Origin: Crotalaria pallida
Taxonomy: Eukaryota; Streptophyta; Magnoliopsida; Fabales; Fabaceae
Direction: 5' to 3'
NCBI GenBank assembly: GCA_037953625.1
Contig: CM075652.1
Span: forward strand, 54,925,501-54,989,500
DNA length: 64,000 nucleotides
The notes under the pieces: model-generated
Told to the model about the DNA's origin: nothing
Databases searched by the model: none
Seen by the model: only the letters and a program-made list of their open reading frames with translations
In this document: piece after piece, positions 53,143-64,000 of the stretch
How positions within the stretch are numbered: the first letter of the stretch is position 1
Layout: each line of letters opens with the position of its first letter
Made by a program: the position numbers and the translations under genes

Positions 53143-53317
53143 ATGACTAGTTTAGGTTACATGTGGCGTGGAATTGACACGACATATACAAACATAACTT
53201 CATATTTTAGTTGCTGACATACAATATATTACAAACAGAAGATATCTTGCGAAATTTCATGCATATAACAAACCATCTTGCGAAATTACATGCATATAAC
53301 AAACCCTGTATGATGCT

Positions 53318-54601
53318 TGTTGGGATTCTGGCAAGTGTACCAGATCGTACAAGTAATAAAGTGATAAATAGAGTATCGTTCCCAACGAGGACTGAAATTG
53401 ATTCTAACAATTCTCACCTATTCGTAGTTACTAAATGAAAATTAAATTGGAATTCAATTGATTGAGTAATTGTTGATTTAAATAAATTAAAATAAATAAA
53501 TAAAACGATTCTTGAACAATGGGAAAAAGCGGGACGTAGTTTCGATGAAGGTTCCTAAAACGTTTAACAACGAATTAATTTGTTTTCCTAAATTCTGAAT
53601 TTGTTTTGCAAAAGTAGGAAACGCCTAATGTCTTAGAACGTTTCCGTATTTTAGAGATTAATCTCCCAATGATGTCTCAAGAGAGCCTTAAAACCTAACC
53701 CTTAATTAAGTTCAATCAAAACTCATAGAAATTATTCAATTCATAAGAAATATGTCTATCCCTATGCAATTGAACTGTTTGATTATTGGGCATAATCCTA
53801 AATTAATATGTCTATTAAATTAGGATTCCTATGTCATGAACTGCGCACATTCATGAACAACAATAAAAATATAATCAAACACAGAATTTATAATGGAAAA
53901 ACAAAATCAATTCATTGCATAAACATTAACAAGGTTCCATATTCATCTACTCTTACATCCCAACGAAGGATTTAGTTCATAATTGGAAGAAGAAAAGCAA
54001 TAAAAGTGATAAAGAGTGACATGATTACCACTAATCCTTGCCTCTAATCTCCGTTCTTCACCAAAATGTATGCAAAAACTCTATTCCCCGTGTTCTCCCT
54101 ATTCTAAGTACCAATCCTAGTATTTTAAAGTCAAAAGATAAGCCAAATCCCTTCCAAATCCCTAAAAGATACAAAATTCGCAATATGTCATCTGCGACGC
54201 TCGCCCAGGCGAGAATAGGGCTCGCCTGGGCGAGTTTTTGACTGAGAAGCCACAAGCTTTTTAGGCATTTAACCCCACTCTTTTTAAGCATTGCACCCCA
54301 CTCGCCTGGGCGAGTTTTAGACTCGCCTGGGCGAGTCTGTCACTTTTCCACTGAACTTCTTCGCTTTGCTCCGAACTCCTGATTCCAAGGCTTGCTTTTT
54401 CCTTCTTTTCCATAAATCATCAAATTAAGCCTCTAAAACCTGAAATTCAGAACAAATTGATACAAAATCCACACAGATCTCATTCTTCACATTAGTCATC
54501 AAAATTTGAATCTTTTTCCTAAAATACTTGAGAAAGAAGCTAAATTACTAAGAAAGAGGGTTAAATATCATCCAAAAACATCATATATTGAGCTCAAATC
54601 A
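53318..54601 (-). repeat. Athila-like 3' LTR (1284 bp)
   Basis: Plus-strand edges are TGTTGGGATTCTGG at the left and GAGCTCAAATCA at the right, next to the polypurine tract. It contains four CTCGCC(TG/CA)GGCGAG dyads at 54200, 54221, 54301 and 54322. Confidence 0.92.
54200..54335. repeat. Two pairs of CTCGCCTGGGCGAG dyads in the LTR
   Basis: Perfect 6-bp arms around TG or CA lie at 54200-54213, 54221-54234, 54301-54314 and 54322-54335. Within each pair the start-to-start spacing is 21 bp. Four more copies lie in the internal region at 57849-58036. Confidence 0.97.
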
Positions 54602-54612
54602 CTCCCCCAAAC
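54602..54612 (-). other. Polypurine tract next to the 3' LTR
   Basis: On the minus strand, AGTTTGGGGGAG directly precedes the LTR start TGATTTGAGC. It primes plus-strand DNA synthesis during reverse transcription. Similar AAGTTTGGGGGAG tracts lie at 55808-55820 and 55963-55975 further inside. Confidence 0.8.
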
Positions 54613-56232
54613 TTAGCATTTTGCATGTCCCAGGAAAAAATAAAACAAAAATTCACAACTTAAGAACACTTCCTCTATCAAGATAAATCAATCCAATCAA
54701 GAAACTCAACTCACTTTCTTCAAAACTTTTCTTCACAAATAAATAATCCAATCAAAAACCAGTTAGAGGGGCAATCTCCAAAAGAATAATGTGGCTAGCA
54801 AACAACTCACAACTCACAGATTCCTCTCATGTGTATCAGGGTTTAACTTTCTGCACTCAAGTTCTAACAATTACAATGTATTACCATAAGCTTGACTATA
54901 GACCTACATCTCCACTGAATTTATTGACAACATGCACAAATCATAAGGTCTTTATTTGGTTGTAACGGGGCCATGGCTAAAAGTGTGAGGTGGGATAAAA
55001 GAAAAAAAAGATAAACAAAGGACTTTATCAATGAAATCACAACACTTCCCTTTTAAATTATGAAATGAGCAATAATGCAATTACACAATCACAACTCAAT
55101 TCCCTTGATTTTCCTTTTTCTTTCTTTTTCCTTTTCTATTTCTATTCTCTTATTCCTTTCAATTTTTTTTAGAAGAGAAATAGAAACACAAATATTCAGC
55201 ACTTACACTTTCACCATTTTCCTAACATTCCACTTAATTGCTCATTCACAATTTCAAAGGTACTTCTTAAAATATATATTCAATTCATGTAGGGTACCAA
55301 AGAAAGTCCTTAAATCTCAAAGCTCAAAATGGGCAACTAAGGGATCATTATGTCTCAAAAATTTGCTGAAGGCCACAAAAACACAAACCTAAGTGCCTTA
55401 ATCATGTTCATGCATGCAATCAATTGTCAATTTTTGAAAAGGTCACAAGTCAAGTTCTAGAACACATAGTAAAAGAGAACGCACTCATGAAAGAAATAGG
55501 GGTTTAAAAATTCAGTCATCAATTATTAATTATTACCCCTTTTGTGTATAAGCTCAAGATCTCACAGGTAAGGTCAGTTTGCTAAACACATATTCTCAAA
55601 GAGTTTGCCCAAGTAACCAATTGTTAAAAGAATTACACATTCAATCCAAGCAGTTTATGTTAGAGAAGTGAGCTTCATTCCTAAACTAGACATCTAAACC
55701 TATCAAGAGAAAGAAAATCCTAAGCCTAGAATAATTACCTACTCCTACCAGAACATAACTAACACAAAGCTAAGGAAAATCATCAAGTCATGAATTTTTT
55801 TTGTTAGACTCCCCCAAACTTGAAAGTTAGCTTGTCCTCAAGCAACACACTAATCCTAAACAACAAAATAAAAATAAAAATAAATAAAAGATAAAAGAAA
55901 CAAAAGATAAGAGACTTCCCTCTCAGAATGCAATTGGAGAGTCTACGGGAGACACATGTCCTCCCCCAAACTTAACACCTGCCACTAACAAATAAATCCA
56001 AAGTGCATCAAGCACCACAAGAGATCACCTGTGACAAATGAAATCCAACTACAAAAGCGAGTAAAGTCAACACGACACACAAACTAAAATAACCAAAGTA
56101 TCTGAAAACACAAAAGTGCCACACCAAGACACAAGCAAAAGTACTACAGATCCAATTAAGAATCTCCAAAGTGAAATGAAAACCTAAATCAACTAGAGAC
56201 AACTACCACCAACAACAGCAAAACCACACACC
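54613..56232 (-). other. Non-coding 3' region of the Athila-like element
   Basis: No coding frame is supported between the extra ORF and the LTR. Long non-coding stretches here are usual in Athila elements. Two internal polypurine-tract-like copies are the only marked features. Confidence 0.6.
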
Positions 56233-57408
56233 TCACACCCCATCCGCGCCTGCATCCTCATCCATGTCATCCTCATCAGACTGATCCAGGACCTGCAAAT
56301 CCTCCTGAGAATAAGGAGGCAATGGGAAAGGAATATTCATCTGATCAGTCACAGCTCGTATGGCATCCTGGATTATCTAATTCCTGCGCATCTCGCGCTG
56401 GAAATACTCATTCTGACGACTCTTCCTGTGAAGAAGCCGCTCCATCATACCAGTCAGATTAGCCATATCACCACCGCGGCCGCGCCCTCGTCCCCGAGGA
56501 GCAACTGGAACCTGAAGCTCTGCAGGTATCGGCTCATTGTTACCAAACTCGCGCCGTGCAATCTCCCAATAGCGCTCGAACACTTTCCTGTTCATCCTTT
56601 TGGCTGGTGTAAGCTCTAAAAGATCATCCCCCAAATCCACCTGCCGAGCTAAACACAGCTTGGTAATTACCGCAGGCAAACCAAAGGAGCCCGGGTTACT
56701 CTCCCGTGCCATGTGAAAAATGTACTCGGACATAAGAAATCCAGCATCAACCACCATACCCCTCATAATCCCATAGACAATACGCATAATGAAGGGTTTG
56801 ATATCTGTTTCATGGGACTGGGGGTGCAAGTTATGCATGACAAAATGTGCCCAAAAACGAGCTTCCGGGCGAAGGTATTTTGCTGTCACATGCTTAACAG
56901 AATTGTTAGACCCATGATTCTAATCTTTGTTAGGCACGAAGAGAGCGTTTTTGATGTCATTTAAGCTCTGGGGATCAAGAGTGTCCCTAAGATAGTATCG
57001 CTCAAAGTTGGTGGGTTCATTGTGAGCAGGGAATCCTAACACTTGGTTAATTACATGCCGGTCATAATCAATTTCTACCCCCCGGACCCAGCTTTTGTGA
57101 CACCCCGGATTTTGTTGCTCACGATAGTGTGCGTGAGCGAAAAATTCCCAAACTAAGGGCTTGCTCATAAATTCCGGGGGTGCCACTGTAAATGGTGCCC
57201 ACCCGAGATTATGCAATGGGTCAAAAATTGCGGGAACATCCGAAATGCCCCCCTCATAATCCTCAATGCTAGTGTCTGAAGTGATACCCTTCCCTACTAC
57301 TTTTTCAGTGTAAAATTTCCTAACAATTTGGTGTTCAAAATTCCTAGAGTAGGGTCGACTAGAGCCACCAACAAGCCTAGGTTTCTTTCCCTTGTCCCTT
57401 GAGGCCAT
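56233..57408 (-). pseudogene. Athila extra ORF in env position (putative plant transposon protein domain)
   Basis: The start at 57408 gives MASRDKGKKPR, a basic N-terminus. The conserved part includes the segments RSRNFEHQIVRKFY-like, WEFFAHAHYREQ and YFLMSEYIFHMA-like. This resembles the domain often annotated as putative plant transposon protein in Athila-group ORFs downstream of pol (recalled). Its position is that of env, but I see no signal peptide or clear membrane span, so an envelope role is not supported. Two in-frame TAG codons, at 56920-56922 and 56377-56379, split it. Past the second one the frame continues to an acidic tail and ends at 56233. Confidence 0.75.
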
Positions 57409-57848
57409 TGTGCAGAAGAAAAATTCTAAGTGGCAATTTATCAAACACCTTATGGGCACTAGAACCTAAGGTCCTAAAAAGTGCAAATCAAGTGCAAAAA
57501 CTACCCAACGACAGTACCTAGGCCACTAATCGGTGTAGAGACAAGAGAGAAAAGAGACTTACCCACAAATAGAGCAAAAATCCGTGAACCCTAGAGGAGA
57601 AAAAGTGAACTCGAATTGGAGGGGGATGGAAACAAGACCTTCAAGCATGTGACAAAAAAGATGAGGAGGAAGAGTAAGGTAGAACTGGTTTTGGAGAAGA
57701 AGGTGGAAGAAGGAGGTGGTTGATGGTGGTTGGGGATGGTTTGGAGGAGAGGAGGGGTGAGAGAAGAAGAAGGATCGAAAATTTGGAGGAGAGAATGAGG
57801 GTTAAGAAGTGTAAAACCGTGTTTTTTAACACTTTGCATCTGACGCCA

Positions 57849-58036
57849 CTCGCCTGGGCGAGGGTCACGGCTCACCTGGGCGAGCCCTTGATTTTTCCAC
57901 GACGCTACAGACCCCCCCGACTCGCCTGGGCGAGTTTTTCACTGAACTTCTCCCTTCTTTCTCCTTTCACGAATTGGTCAATGGACCCCCTTGAACCCCA
58001 CCCCTCCTGGGCGCACAGGTGCCGCGCCCAGGCGAG
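57849..58036. repeat. Internal CTCGCCTGGGCGAG dyad cluster
   Basis: Copies at 57849-57862, 57871-57884 (one mismatch), 57921-57934 and 58023-58036 (inverted, first bases changed). The cluster lies between pol and the extra ORF and repeats the LTR motif. Confidence 0.95.
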
Positions 58037-58209
58037 TCAATCAGACCCGTAGCACTTTTTTTTAAGGGAACTACTCTAACAATAAAATAAACAAAATTAA
58101 AGGAAAAACAAAATTGAAATAACTAGGAAGGGATTCGTTACCACTGGGTTGCCTCCCAGAAAGCGCTTGTTTAACGTCACGAGCCTGACGGATGACAATA
58201 CTTACAAAA

Positions 58210-61200
58210 CTAAGGGTCACGGAGCTCCAATTTGGAAAAGCTCCCCTCAAAAGCATCGCCATGATACAATTTCAGGCGCTGTCCATTCACTTTAAAAACA
58301 TCCCCAGACTTGGGGTCTTTTATCTCAACAGCGCCAAAAGGTGAGACCTGCACAATCACAAAAGGACCAGACCATCTAGATTTAAGCTTTCCAGGGAAAA
58401 GCTTAAGTCTAGAGTTAAATAGCAAAACCAATTGTCCAGGCTCAAATTTCTTGTTAGTCAATTTCTTGTCATGCCACTTTTTAGCTTTTTCTTTAAAATC
58501 ACGAGAAGTGTTATATGCTTGCTCCCTGAACTCATCAAGTTCAGTTAGCTGCAATAACATCTTCTCACTTGCAGGTTGCATATCGAAGTTCAAAAATTTA
58601 GTTGCCCAATATGCCTTGTGAAGTAACTCCACTGGCAAATGACAATTTTTACCATAAACAACCTGAAAAGGTGACATGCCAATGGGTGTCTTATAAGCAG
58701 TTCTATACGCCCACAAGGCGTCATCCAACTTTTTTGACCAATCTTTCCTACTGCTATTAACAGTTTTCTCTAGGATTCTCTTGAGAGACCTATTTGACAC
58801 CTCTACTTGATCACTGGTCTGTGGATGGTATGGGGTAGCCACTTTGTGGTGCACCCCATATTTTGACAAGGCTTTCTCCATAACCTGATTGCAAAAATGA
58901 CTCCCACCATCACTAATAAGTACTCTAGGTACTCCAAACCTGCTAAAAATATTTTTTCTCAAAAAGTTCACAACTACAGCAGAGTCATTGGTGGGAGTGG
59001 AGATTGCCTCCACCCACTTAGAGACATAATCAACCCCTACAAGAATGTACCTGTTGTTATAAGAAGGGGGAAAGGGGCCTACAAAGTCTATGCCCCACAC
59101 ATCAAACACTTCAACTTCTAAAATGCCTTGAAGAGGCATCTCATCTTTCCTGGAGATATTCCCAACCCTTTGGCATCTATCACATTGCATCACATGGGTC
59201 CTAGCATCTTTAAAAATGGTGGGCCAGTAGTACCCACATTGTAAAACTCTAGAAGCTGTCTTTTCACTGCTGTAGTGACCAACATATGGTGAATTGTGAC
59301 AGTGCCAAAGGATGTCAGGAATTTCCTCTTGGGAAGCACAACGCCTGATTACTCCATCTGCACTCCTTTTGAACAGGAATGGTTCATCCAAAAAATAAAA
59401 CTTGGCATCGTGTAAAATTTTTTTCTTTTGTTGCCAAGTCATATCCTTAGGAATCACATTCGCTGCTAAATAATTAGCTAAATCAGCATACCATGGGAGT
59501 TCAGATGCAGCAAACAGGTGTTCATCAGGGAATTTTTCCTCAATTGGAACCTGCCTATCCCTATTACTATCCTCAAGGGGGAGCCTAGATAAGTGATCAG
59601 CAATAACATTCTCTACCCCCTTTTTATCTATTTTTTCCAAGTCGAACTCTTGCAAGAGCAAGATCCACCTAATCAGCCTTGGCTTAGCATCGTGCTTAGC
59701 CAATAGGTGCCTTAAAGCAACATGATCTGTGAAAACTATCACCTTCGAGCCTATCAAATAAGCACGAAACTTGTCCATTGCAAAAATCACTGCCAAGAGT
59801 TCTTTTTTAGTGGTCGTGTAATTAATTTGTGCACTGTTCAACACACGACTTGCATAATAAATTGCACGAAAAACTTTATTAATTCTTTTACCAAGTACAG
59901 CTCCTATTGCGTGGTCACTAGCATCACACATTAGTTCAAAAGGTTCACCCCAATTGGGTGCAACCACGATAGGAGCTGTAATCAATCTCTCTTTCAACAG
60001 TTCAAAGGATTTCATGCAATTATTATAAAAAATGAACTCAGCATCCTTCTCCAGTAAATTGCATAGGGGTTTTGCAATTTTTGAAAAATCTTTAATGAAT
60101 CTCCGGTAGAAACCGGCATGACCCAAAAAACTTCTTATCCCCTTAGCATTTACTGGAGGAGGTAGATTTTTGATGACATCAATCTTTGCCTGATCAACCT
60201 CAATACCCTTTTCTGAAATCTTATGTCCTAAAACTATCCCCTCCCTGACCATGAACTGACACTTTTCCCAGTTAAGGATTATATTAGTTTCTTGACATCT
60301 TTTTAAAACTTTACCCAGATTGGCAAGACATCCATCAAAGGACGACCCGTAGACCGAGAAGTCATCCATAAAAACCTCAACGATCGACCATGTCGGAGAA
60401 TATAGCCAACATACACCTTTGAAAAGTCGCGGTTGCATTACAAAGCCCAAAGGGCATTCTCCGATAGGCGAAAATCCCAAAGGGACAAGTGAAAGCTGTT
60501 TTTTCCTGGTCTACAGGATCGACACAGATTTGATTGTAACCTGAATATCCATCCAAAAAATAATAGAATGCATGTCCTGCTAATCGTTCCAACATTTGAT
60601 CCATAAAAGGTAATGAGAAATGATCTTTCTGGGTGGCATTGTTTAATCTCCTATAATCAATGCACACACGCCACCCAGAAACAGTGCGGGTTGGTATTAA
60701 TTTATCTTTTTCAGACTTTACCACAGTTAACCCCCCCTTTTTAGGAACTACTTGCATCGGGCTAACCCAAGTGCTGTCGGAGATGGGGTAGATAATGCCT
60801 GCATCTAAAAGTTTGATTACCTCCTTTCTCACGACTTCCTGCAAAGTCGGATTCAGCCTCCTCTGAGGCTGAATTACTGGCTTAAAATTCTCCTCAAGGA
60901 GAATCTTATGCATGCAGAAACTGGGGTTAATCCCCTTCAAATCAGACACACTCCATCCTAAAGCAGCTTTATATTGCCTCAAAATCCTCATTAATTTCTC
61001 AGTTTTAATTTCAGTCAAGGCATTGCTAATTATAACTGGATAGAATTTTGTGTCATCTAAGAATTCATACCTGAGATTTGGTGGAAGAGTTTTGATCTCT
61101 GGTATTGCCCGTGCCTCCTTTTCATGCATCTTCAGCTCTTTCATCTGATCCGTCCTTGTGTAAGCTGTAGGTGCATCCAGTCTGGCCACCACCTTCTCCA

Positions 61201-61228
61201 CCTTCAGATCGATCTGCACTCTTCTCAT
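58210..61228 (-). pseudogene. Athila-like pol: reverse transcriptase, RNase H, integrase (frameshifted)
   Basis: The first frame (61228-60377) holds the N-terminal RT with VPKKGG, WRVCIDYRRLN and YRRMPFGLCNA. It ends at a TGA (60377-60379) just before the catalytic motif. The second frame (60480-58210) continues with EVFMDDFSVYG (RT active site), the RNase H start ELMCDASDHAIGAVLG, and integrase with its HHCC zinc motif, then DFVGPFP, LISDGGSHF and VEVSNRSLKRILE (the D,D,E triad) and GKNCHLPVELLHKAYWA. A one-base shift near 60380-60390 separates the two frames, so RT cannot be made from this copy without frameshifting. Another shift joins it to the protease frame near 61200-61228. Confidence 0.93.
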
Positions 61229-61349
61229 GTGTCAGTGCTGCTGCCAACATATCCCCATGCCCAATTTGCTCAAAAGTAGACGTGACTAAAGTGTCAATCA
61301 CGTTCACTAAGAAACATTGGGAGCTTTCCATCGGATTCTTCATGGACCG

Positions 61350-63542
61350 TTAGACATTGAATGAGACCTCTTCCTCATGAACCCGGAGCTTGAGCTCGCC
61401 CTGTTGAACACCTATGAGGGCTCGCCCAGTAGCTAGAAAAGGGCTACCCAAGAGGAGAGGAATGTCTGAATCCTCCTCCATATCCAAAATAACAAAGTCC
61501 GCAGGGAAGATGAACTTGTCCACCTTGACAAGTACATCCTCCACTTTCCCATAGGGCCTCTTCACAGACCGACCAGCTAGCTGAAGGCACATCATTGTTG
61601 GCTTCACTTCCCCAATACCAAGCTTCTTGAAAATGGAGAGGGGCATCAAATTGATGCTTGCCCCAAAGTCGCACAGAGCCTTGCCAATGTCAAATCCCCC
61701 AATGTTACAAGGGATTGTGAAATTCCCAGGATCTTTTAACTTCTGAGGGAGCTTCCTTTGCAGAATTGCACTACATTCCTCTATGAGAAGCACAGTCTCA
61801 TCATCTTGCATCTTCCTTTTGTTGGTCAAGAGCTCTTTCATGAACTTCGCATATGTGGGCATCTGCTCGAGTGTCTCCGCGAATGGAATGTTGATCTGGA
61901 GCCTCTTGAACACCTCCATGAACTTGACAAATTTCTTCTTATTTTCTTCCTTTTTCAACCGCTGAGGAAAGGGAACCTTGTGAGACATCTGTGGTTTCTT
62001 CTCTTCTTCCTGAGTTGCAGTTGAATTCTCATTTTGTTGCACTTCAGGATTTGTGTCCTCAGCTGGTTGTTCCTTTGCCTCGTCCTTCTCAAGTACCACC
62101 TCATCACTCTTCTTCCGTGGCTCCTCAAAAGACTTGCCACTTCGAAGAGTAATGGCCTTGCAATGCTCCCTGGGGTTTGGAATGGTGTCACTGGGAAAGG
62201 ATCCCGGTGACCTCTCTGACATTTGCTTGGAAAGTTGACCCATCTGAATCTCCAGATTGCGAATGCTGGCACCCTGGTTTTTGAAATTGGCTCGCGTCTC
62301 CTCAACAAAGTTACTTGTCGTTTGAGCGAGCTTCTCAATTGCTGCCTCCCAAGGTGCCGGCTGCTTCTCTTGTGGTGGCTGGAGTGCTGGACTGCGCCAC
62401 GAGAAGTTAGGGTGATTTCTATACCCTGGGTTGTAGGTGTTTGAGTAAGGATTGTTTCTCTGTCCTCCTCCTATAAAATTCGCCTGTTCTTCGTTACCTG
62501 TGCTAGTACCAACCTCAAATACACACTCACCATTACAGTGGTTGCCTTTACAGAAATCACATGTTAGTACTAAACCAGGAATATCAGAAGGGATAGAAGG
62601 TATACCTGTTGAAGCATTCATTTGGACCTGACCCAATTTCTGAGTCAACGCAGCTATCTGCTGCTGCATCTCTTTATTTTGTGCGAACAGAGCTTGCACA
62701 TTCTCAGGCTCCAAATCACTCTTCATGATACGCTTCCTAACAGTGGCACGACTGCTGTTGTGAGCCATCTTCTCAAACAACTGTCTAGCCTCTACAGCGG
62801 TCTTGCTCTCTAATGAACCTTGTGATGCACAGTCGACCAAATGCTGATTAGAGAGACTCAACCCATCATAGAATTTCCTCATTTGCATCCATTCAGGCAT
62901 AGCGTGATTGGGACACTTCTTCAACATCTGCTTGTACCTTTCCCACGCCTCATGTAAAGATTCTCCATCCTGCTGAGCGAAGGCATTGATTTCTTGCCTA
63001 AGCTGAGCTTGTCTGGAAGGTGGGAAGTAGTTATCCACAAAAATCCTAGCCAATTCCTCCCAAGTGATGATGCTCCCTTGTGGTTGTGCACAAAGCCATT
63101 GAAGCTCCTATCCCCTTAATGAGAGAGGGAAAAGCCTCAACCTTATTGCATCATCACTTGCACCTTGAATCTTGAAGAAGTCCAGGTAGCTCAAGAAGCT
63201 AGCAATGTGATCACTCGGATCCTCTTCTGGGGCACCGCTAAATTGATTTTGTTGCAGCATGTTCAGATATGCCCCCTTAATGTGAAAATTTGCGGCAGTG
63301 ACAGCAGGTCGTACTATGCTAGTACCAAACAAAGTCGGGTCGACTAAGGCGTAATCAGCCAAAGTACGCCTGTCAGGTTCCTGCTCGCGCTCATGCCTGC
63401 GCTCACGCTCACGCTCTTCTGCCATTATTCTTGCTCGTCTCCTTTTCTCTCGCTGTGCTTGTTTCCTTAGCTTCTTCGCTGTCAACTCGATCTCAGGATC
63501 GAATTGAAGGCTGCTATAATCACCTGCAGAACGCAAGTGCAT
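61350..63542 (-). pseudogene. Athila-like gag-protease with an in-frame stop
   Basis: The start chosen is ATG at 63542 (MHLRSAGDYSSLQFDPEIE), the usual Athila gag beginning. An upstream non-ATG extension looks like leader. The basic RERERRHEREQEP region is followed by the gag domain. A TAG at 63108-63110 interrupts it; the same frame resumes and runs to a TAA at 61350-61352. Later parts show the retrotransposon gag core (RQEINAFAQQDGESLHEAWE), a CX2CX3HX4C zinc knuckle (CDFCKGNHCNGEC), a coiled region and the aspartic protease site LCDFGASINLMP. Downstream of the TAA the frame continues until a shift near 61200. Confidence 0.92.
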
Positions 63543-63673
63543 ATACCAATCTCGGCAAAGAGGGTTAAAAGCACCTGTTGAGTAAATAGAAACGATTAAA
63601 AATAAATAGCTAGAGTAAACTTCCACTAAGCAACTACTAAAAGTACCAAAAAATTAACAAAATCTAATTTTAG

Positions 63674-63691
63674 TCCCCGGCAACGGCGCCA
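63674..63691 (-). other. Primer-binding site, tRNA-Asp type
   Basis: On the minus strand, TGGCGCCGTTGCCGGGGA starts six bases after the 5' LTR end. It matches the 3' end of plant tRNA-Asp(GTC), the primer typical of Athila elements. Confidence 0.93.
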
Positions 63692-63697
63692 AAAACT

Positions 63698-64000
63698 TGT
63701 TGGGATTCTGGCAAGTGTACCAGATCGTACAAGTAATAAAGTGATAAATAGAGTACCATTCCCAACGAGGACTGAAATTGATTCTAACAATTCTCACCTA
63801 TTCGTAGTTACTAAATGAAAATTAAATTGGAATTCAATTGATTGAGTAATTGTTGATTTTAAATAAATTAAAATAAATAAATAAAACGATTCTTGAACAA
63901 TGGGAAAAAGCGGGACATAGTTTCGATGAAGGTTCCTAAAACGTCTAACAACGAATTAATTTGTTTTCCTAAATTCTGAATTTGTTTTGCAAAAGTAGGA
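63698..64000 (-). repeat. Athila-like 5' LTR, partial (runs off the window)
   Basis: It begins TGTTGGGATTCTGGCAAG on the plus strand and follows 53318-53619 with four transitions and one added T. The remaining ~980 bp lie beyond the window. Confidence 0.95.

Larger units (their letters stand above)
51596..53317 (+). repeat. ~2-kb dispersed repeat, copy B (truncated left, split right)
   Basis: It matches 39958-42020 in order and closely in sequence. It starts within the right half of a hAT-like MITE, directly joined to the broken VPS2 exon. It lacks the 40375 MITE, but has its own MITE at 51739 and a 36-bp duplication (ATCTTGCGAAATTWCATGCA..., 53245-53310). The Athila-like LTR interrupts it at 53318, within TGTATGAT. 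Confidence 0.9.
53318..64000 (-). mobile_element. Athila/Calypso-like Ty3/gypsy retrotransposon (5' LTR runs off the window)
   Basis: On the minus strand from right to left: 5' LTR (from 63698 outward), tRNA-Asp-type PBS, gag-protease, RT-RNase H-integrase, an extra ORF in the env position, polypurine tract and 3' LTR (53318-54601). This order and PBS are typical of Athila-group elements, called Calypso in soybean. The 303 comparable LTR bases differ by four transitions and one 1-bp indel, so the insertion is young. Yet gag, pol and the extra ORF each carry stops or frameshifts. It sits inside repeat copy B. Confidence 0.93.

Noticed and set aside
56233..57408. Calling the extra ORF a functional envelope gene
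   Set aside because: No signal peptide, fusion peptide or clear transmembrane span is visible and it has two in-frame stops.

Overview
The window looks like nuclear DNA of a eudicot, probably a papilionoid legume. It is AT-rich, its genes have many introns with GT..AG borders, and it carries Copia, chromovirus-like and Athila/Calypso-like LTR retroelements, tRNA-derived SINEs and dense MITEs. The legume assignment is an inference. I saw no bacterial, organellar, tRNA, rRNA or CRISPR signal.

Layout. 1-3.9 kb: 3' part of a Copia LTR, its primer-binding site and a broken gag, followed by a Ty3/gypsy solo LTR. 3.9-8.1 kb: a decayed minus-strand coiled-coil-like remnant and AT-rich repeats. 8.1-20.2 kb: a complete 13-exon NDR-type AGC protein kinase gene (564 aa). 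Its introns hold a solo LTR, a Stowaway MITE and a long foldback MITE. 20.2-27.1 kb: intergenic, with a SINE and two elements that have 9-bp target duplications (Mutator-like). 27.1-28.7 kb: an intron-less GRAS transcription factor of the SCARECROW type (504 aa). 28.7-32 kb: intergenic, with a purine-rich foldback. 32.6-38.8 kb: a complete 14-exon casein kinase 1-like gene (535 aa) whose tail holds seven 14-residue repeats and whose intron 5 holds a LINE fragment. 39.5-53.3 kb: a mosaic of hAT, Mutator-like, Stowaway, SINE and Helitron-like pieces, captured gene fragments and large inverted repeats. It includes two copies of a ~2-kb repeat that reveal empty insertion sites. 50.2-51.6 kb (minus): the 3' exons of an ESCRT-III VPS2-type gene, cut off inside an exon. 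53.3-64.0 kb (minus): a young but mutated Athila/Calypso-type retrotransposon with LTRs, tRNA-Asp-type PBS, gag-protease, RT-RNase H-integrase and an env-position ORF. Its 5' LTR runs off the right edge.

The working genes are the two kinases and the GRAS factor, all on the plus strand. NDR kinases act with MOB partners in growth and polarity signalling, CK1-like kinases phosphorylate acidic or primed substrates, and SCR-type GRAS proteins control cell identity. Nothing suggests that they form a pathway together.

The most unusual signals are: paired self-complementary motifs about 20-22 bp apart in LTRs of three unrelated lineages; an inverted repeat built from a captured PRP39-like exon next to a Helitron-like terminus; the in-frame minisatellite in the CK1 tail; and a 57-bp perfect hairpin inside the last NDR intron. 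Exon borders, motif positions and target duplications were read by eye. No database search was possible.
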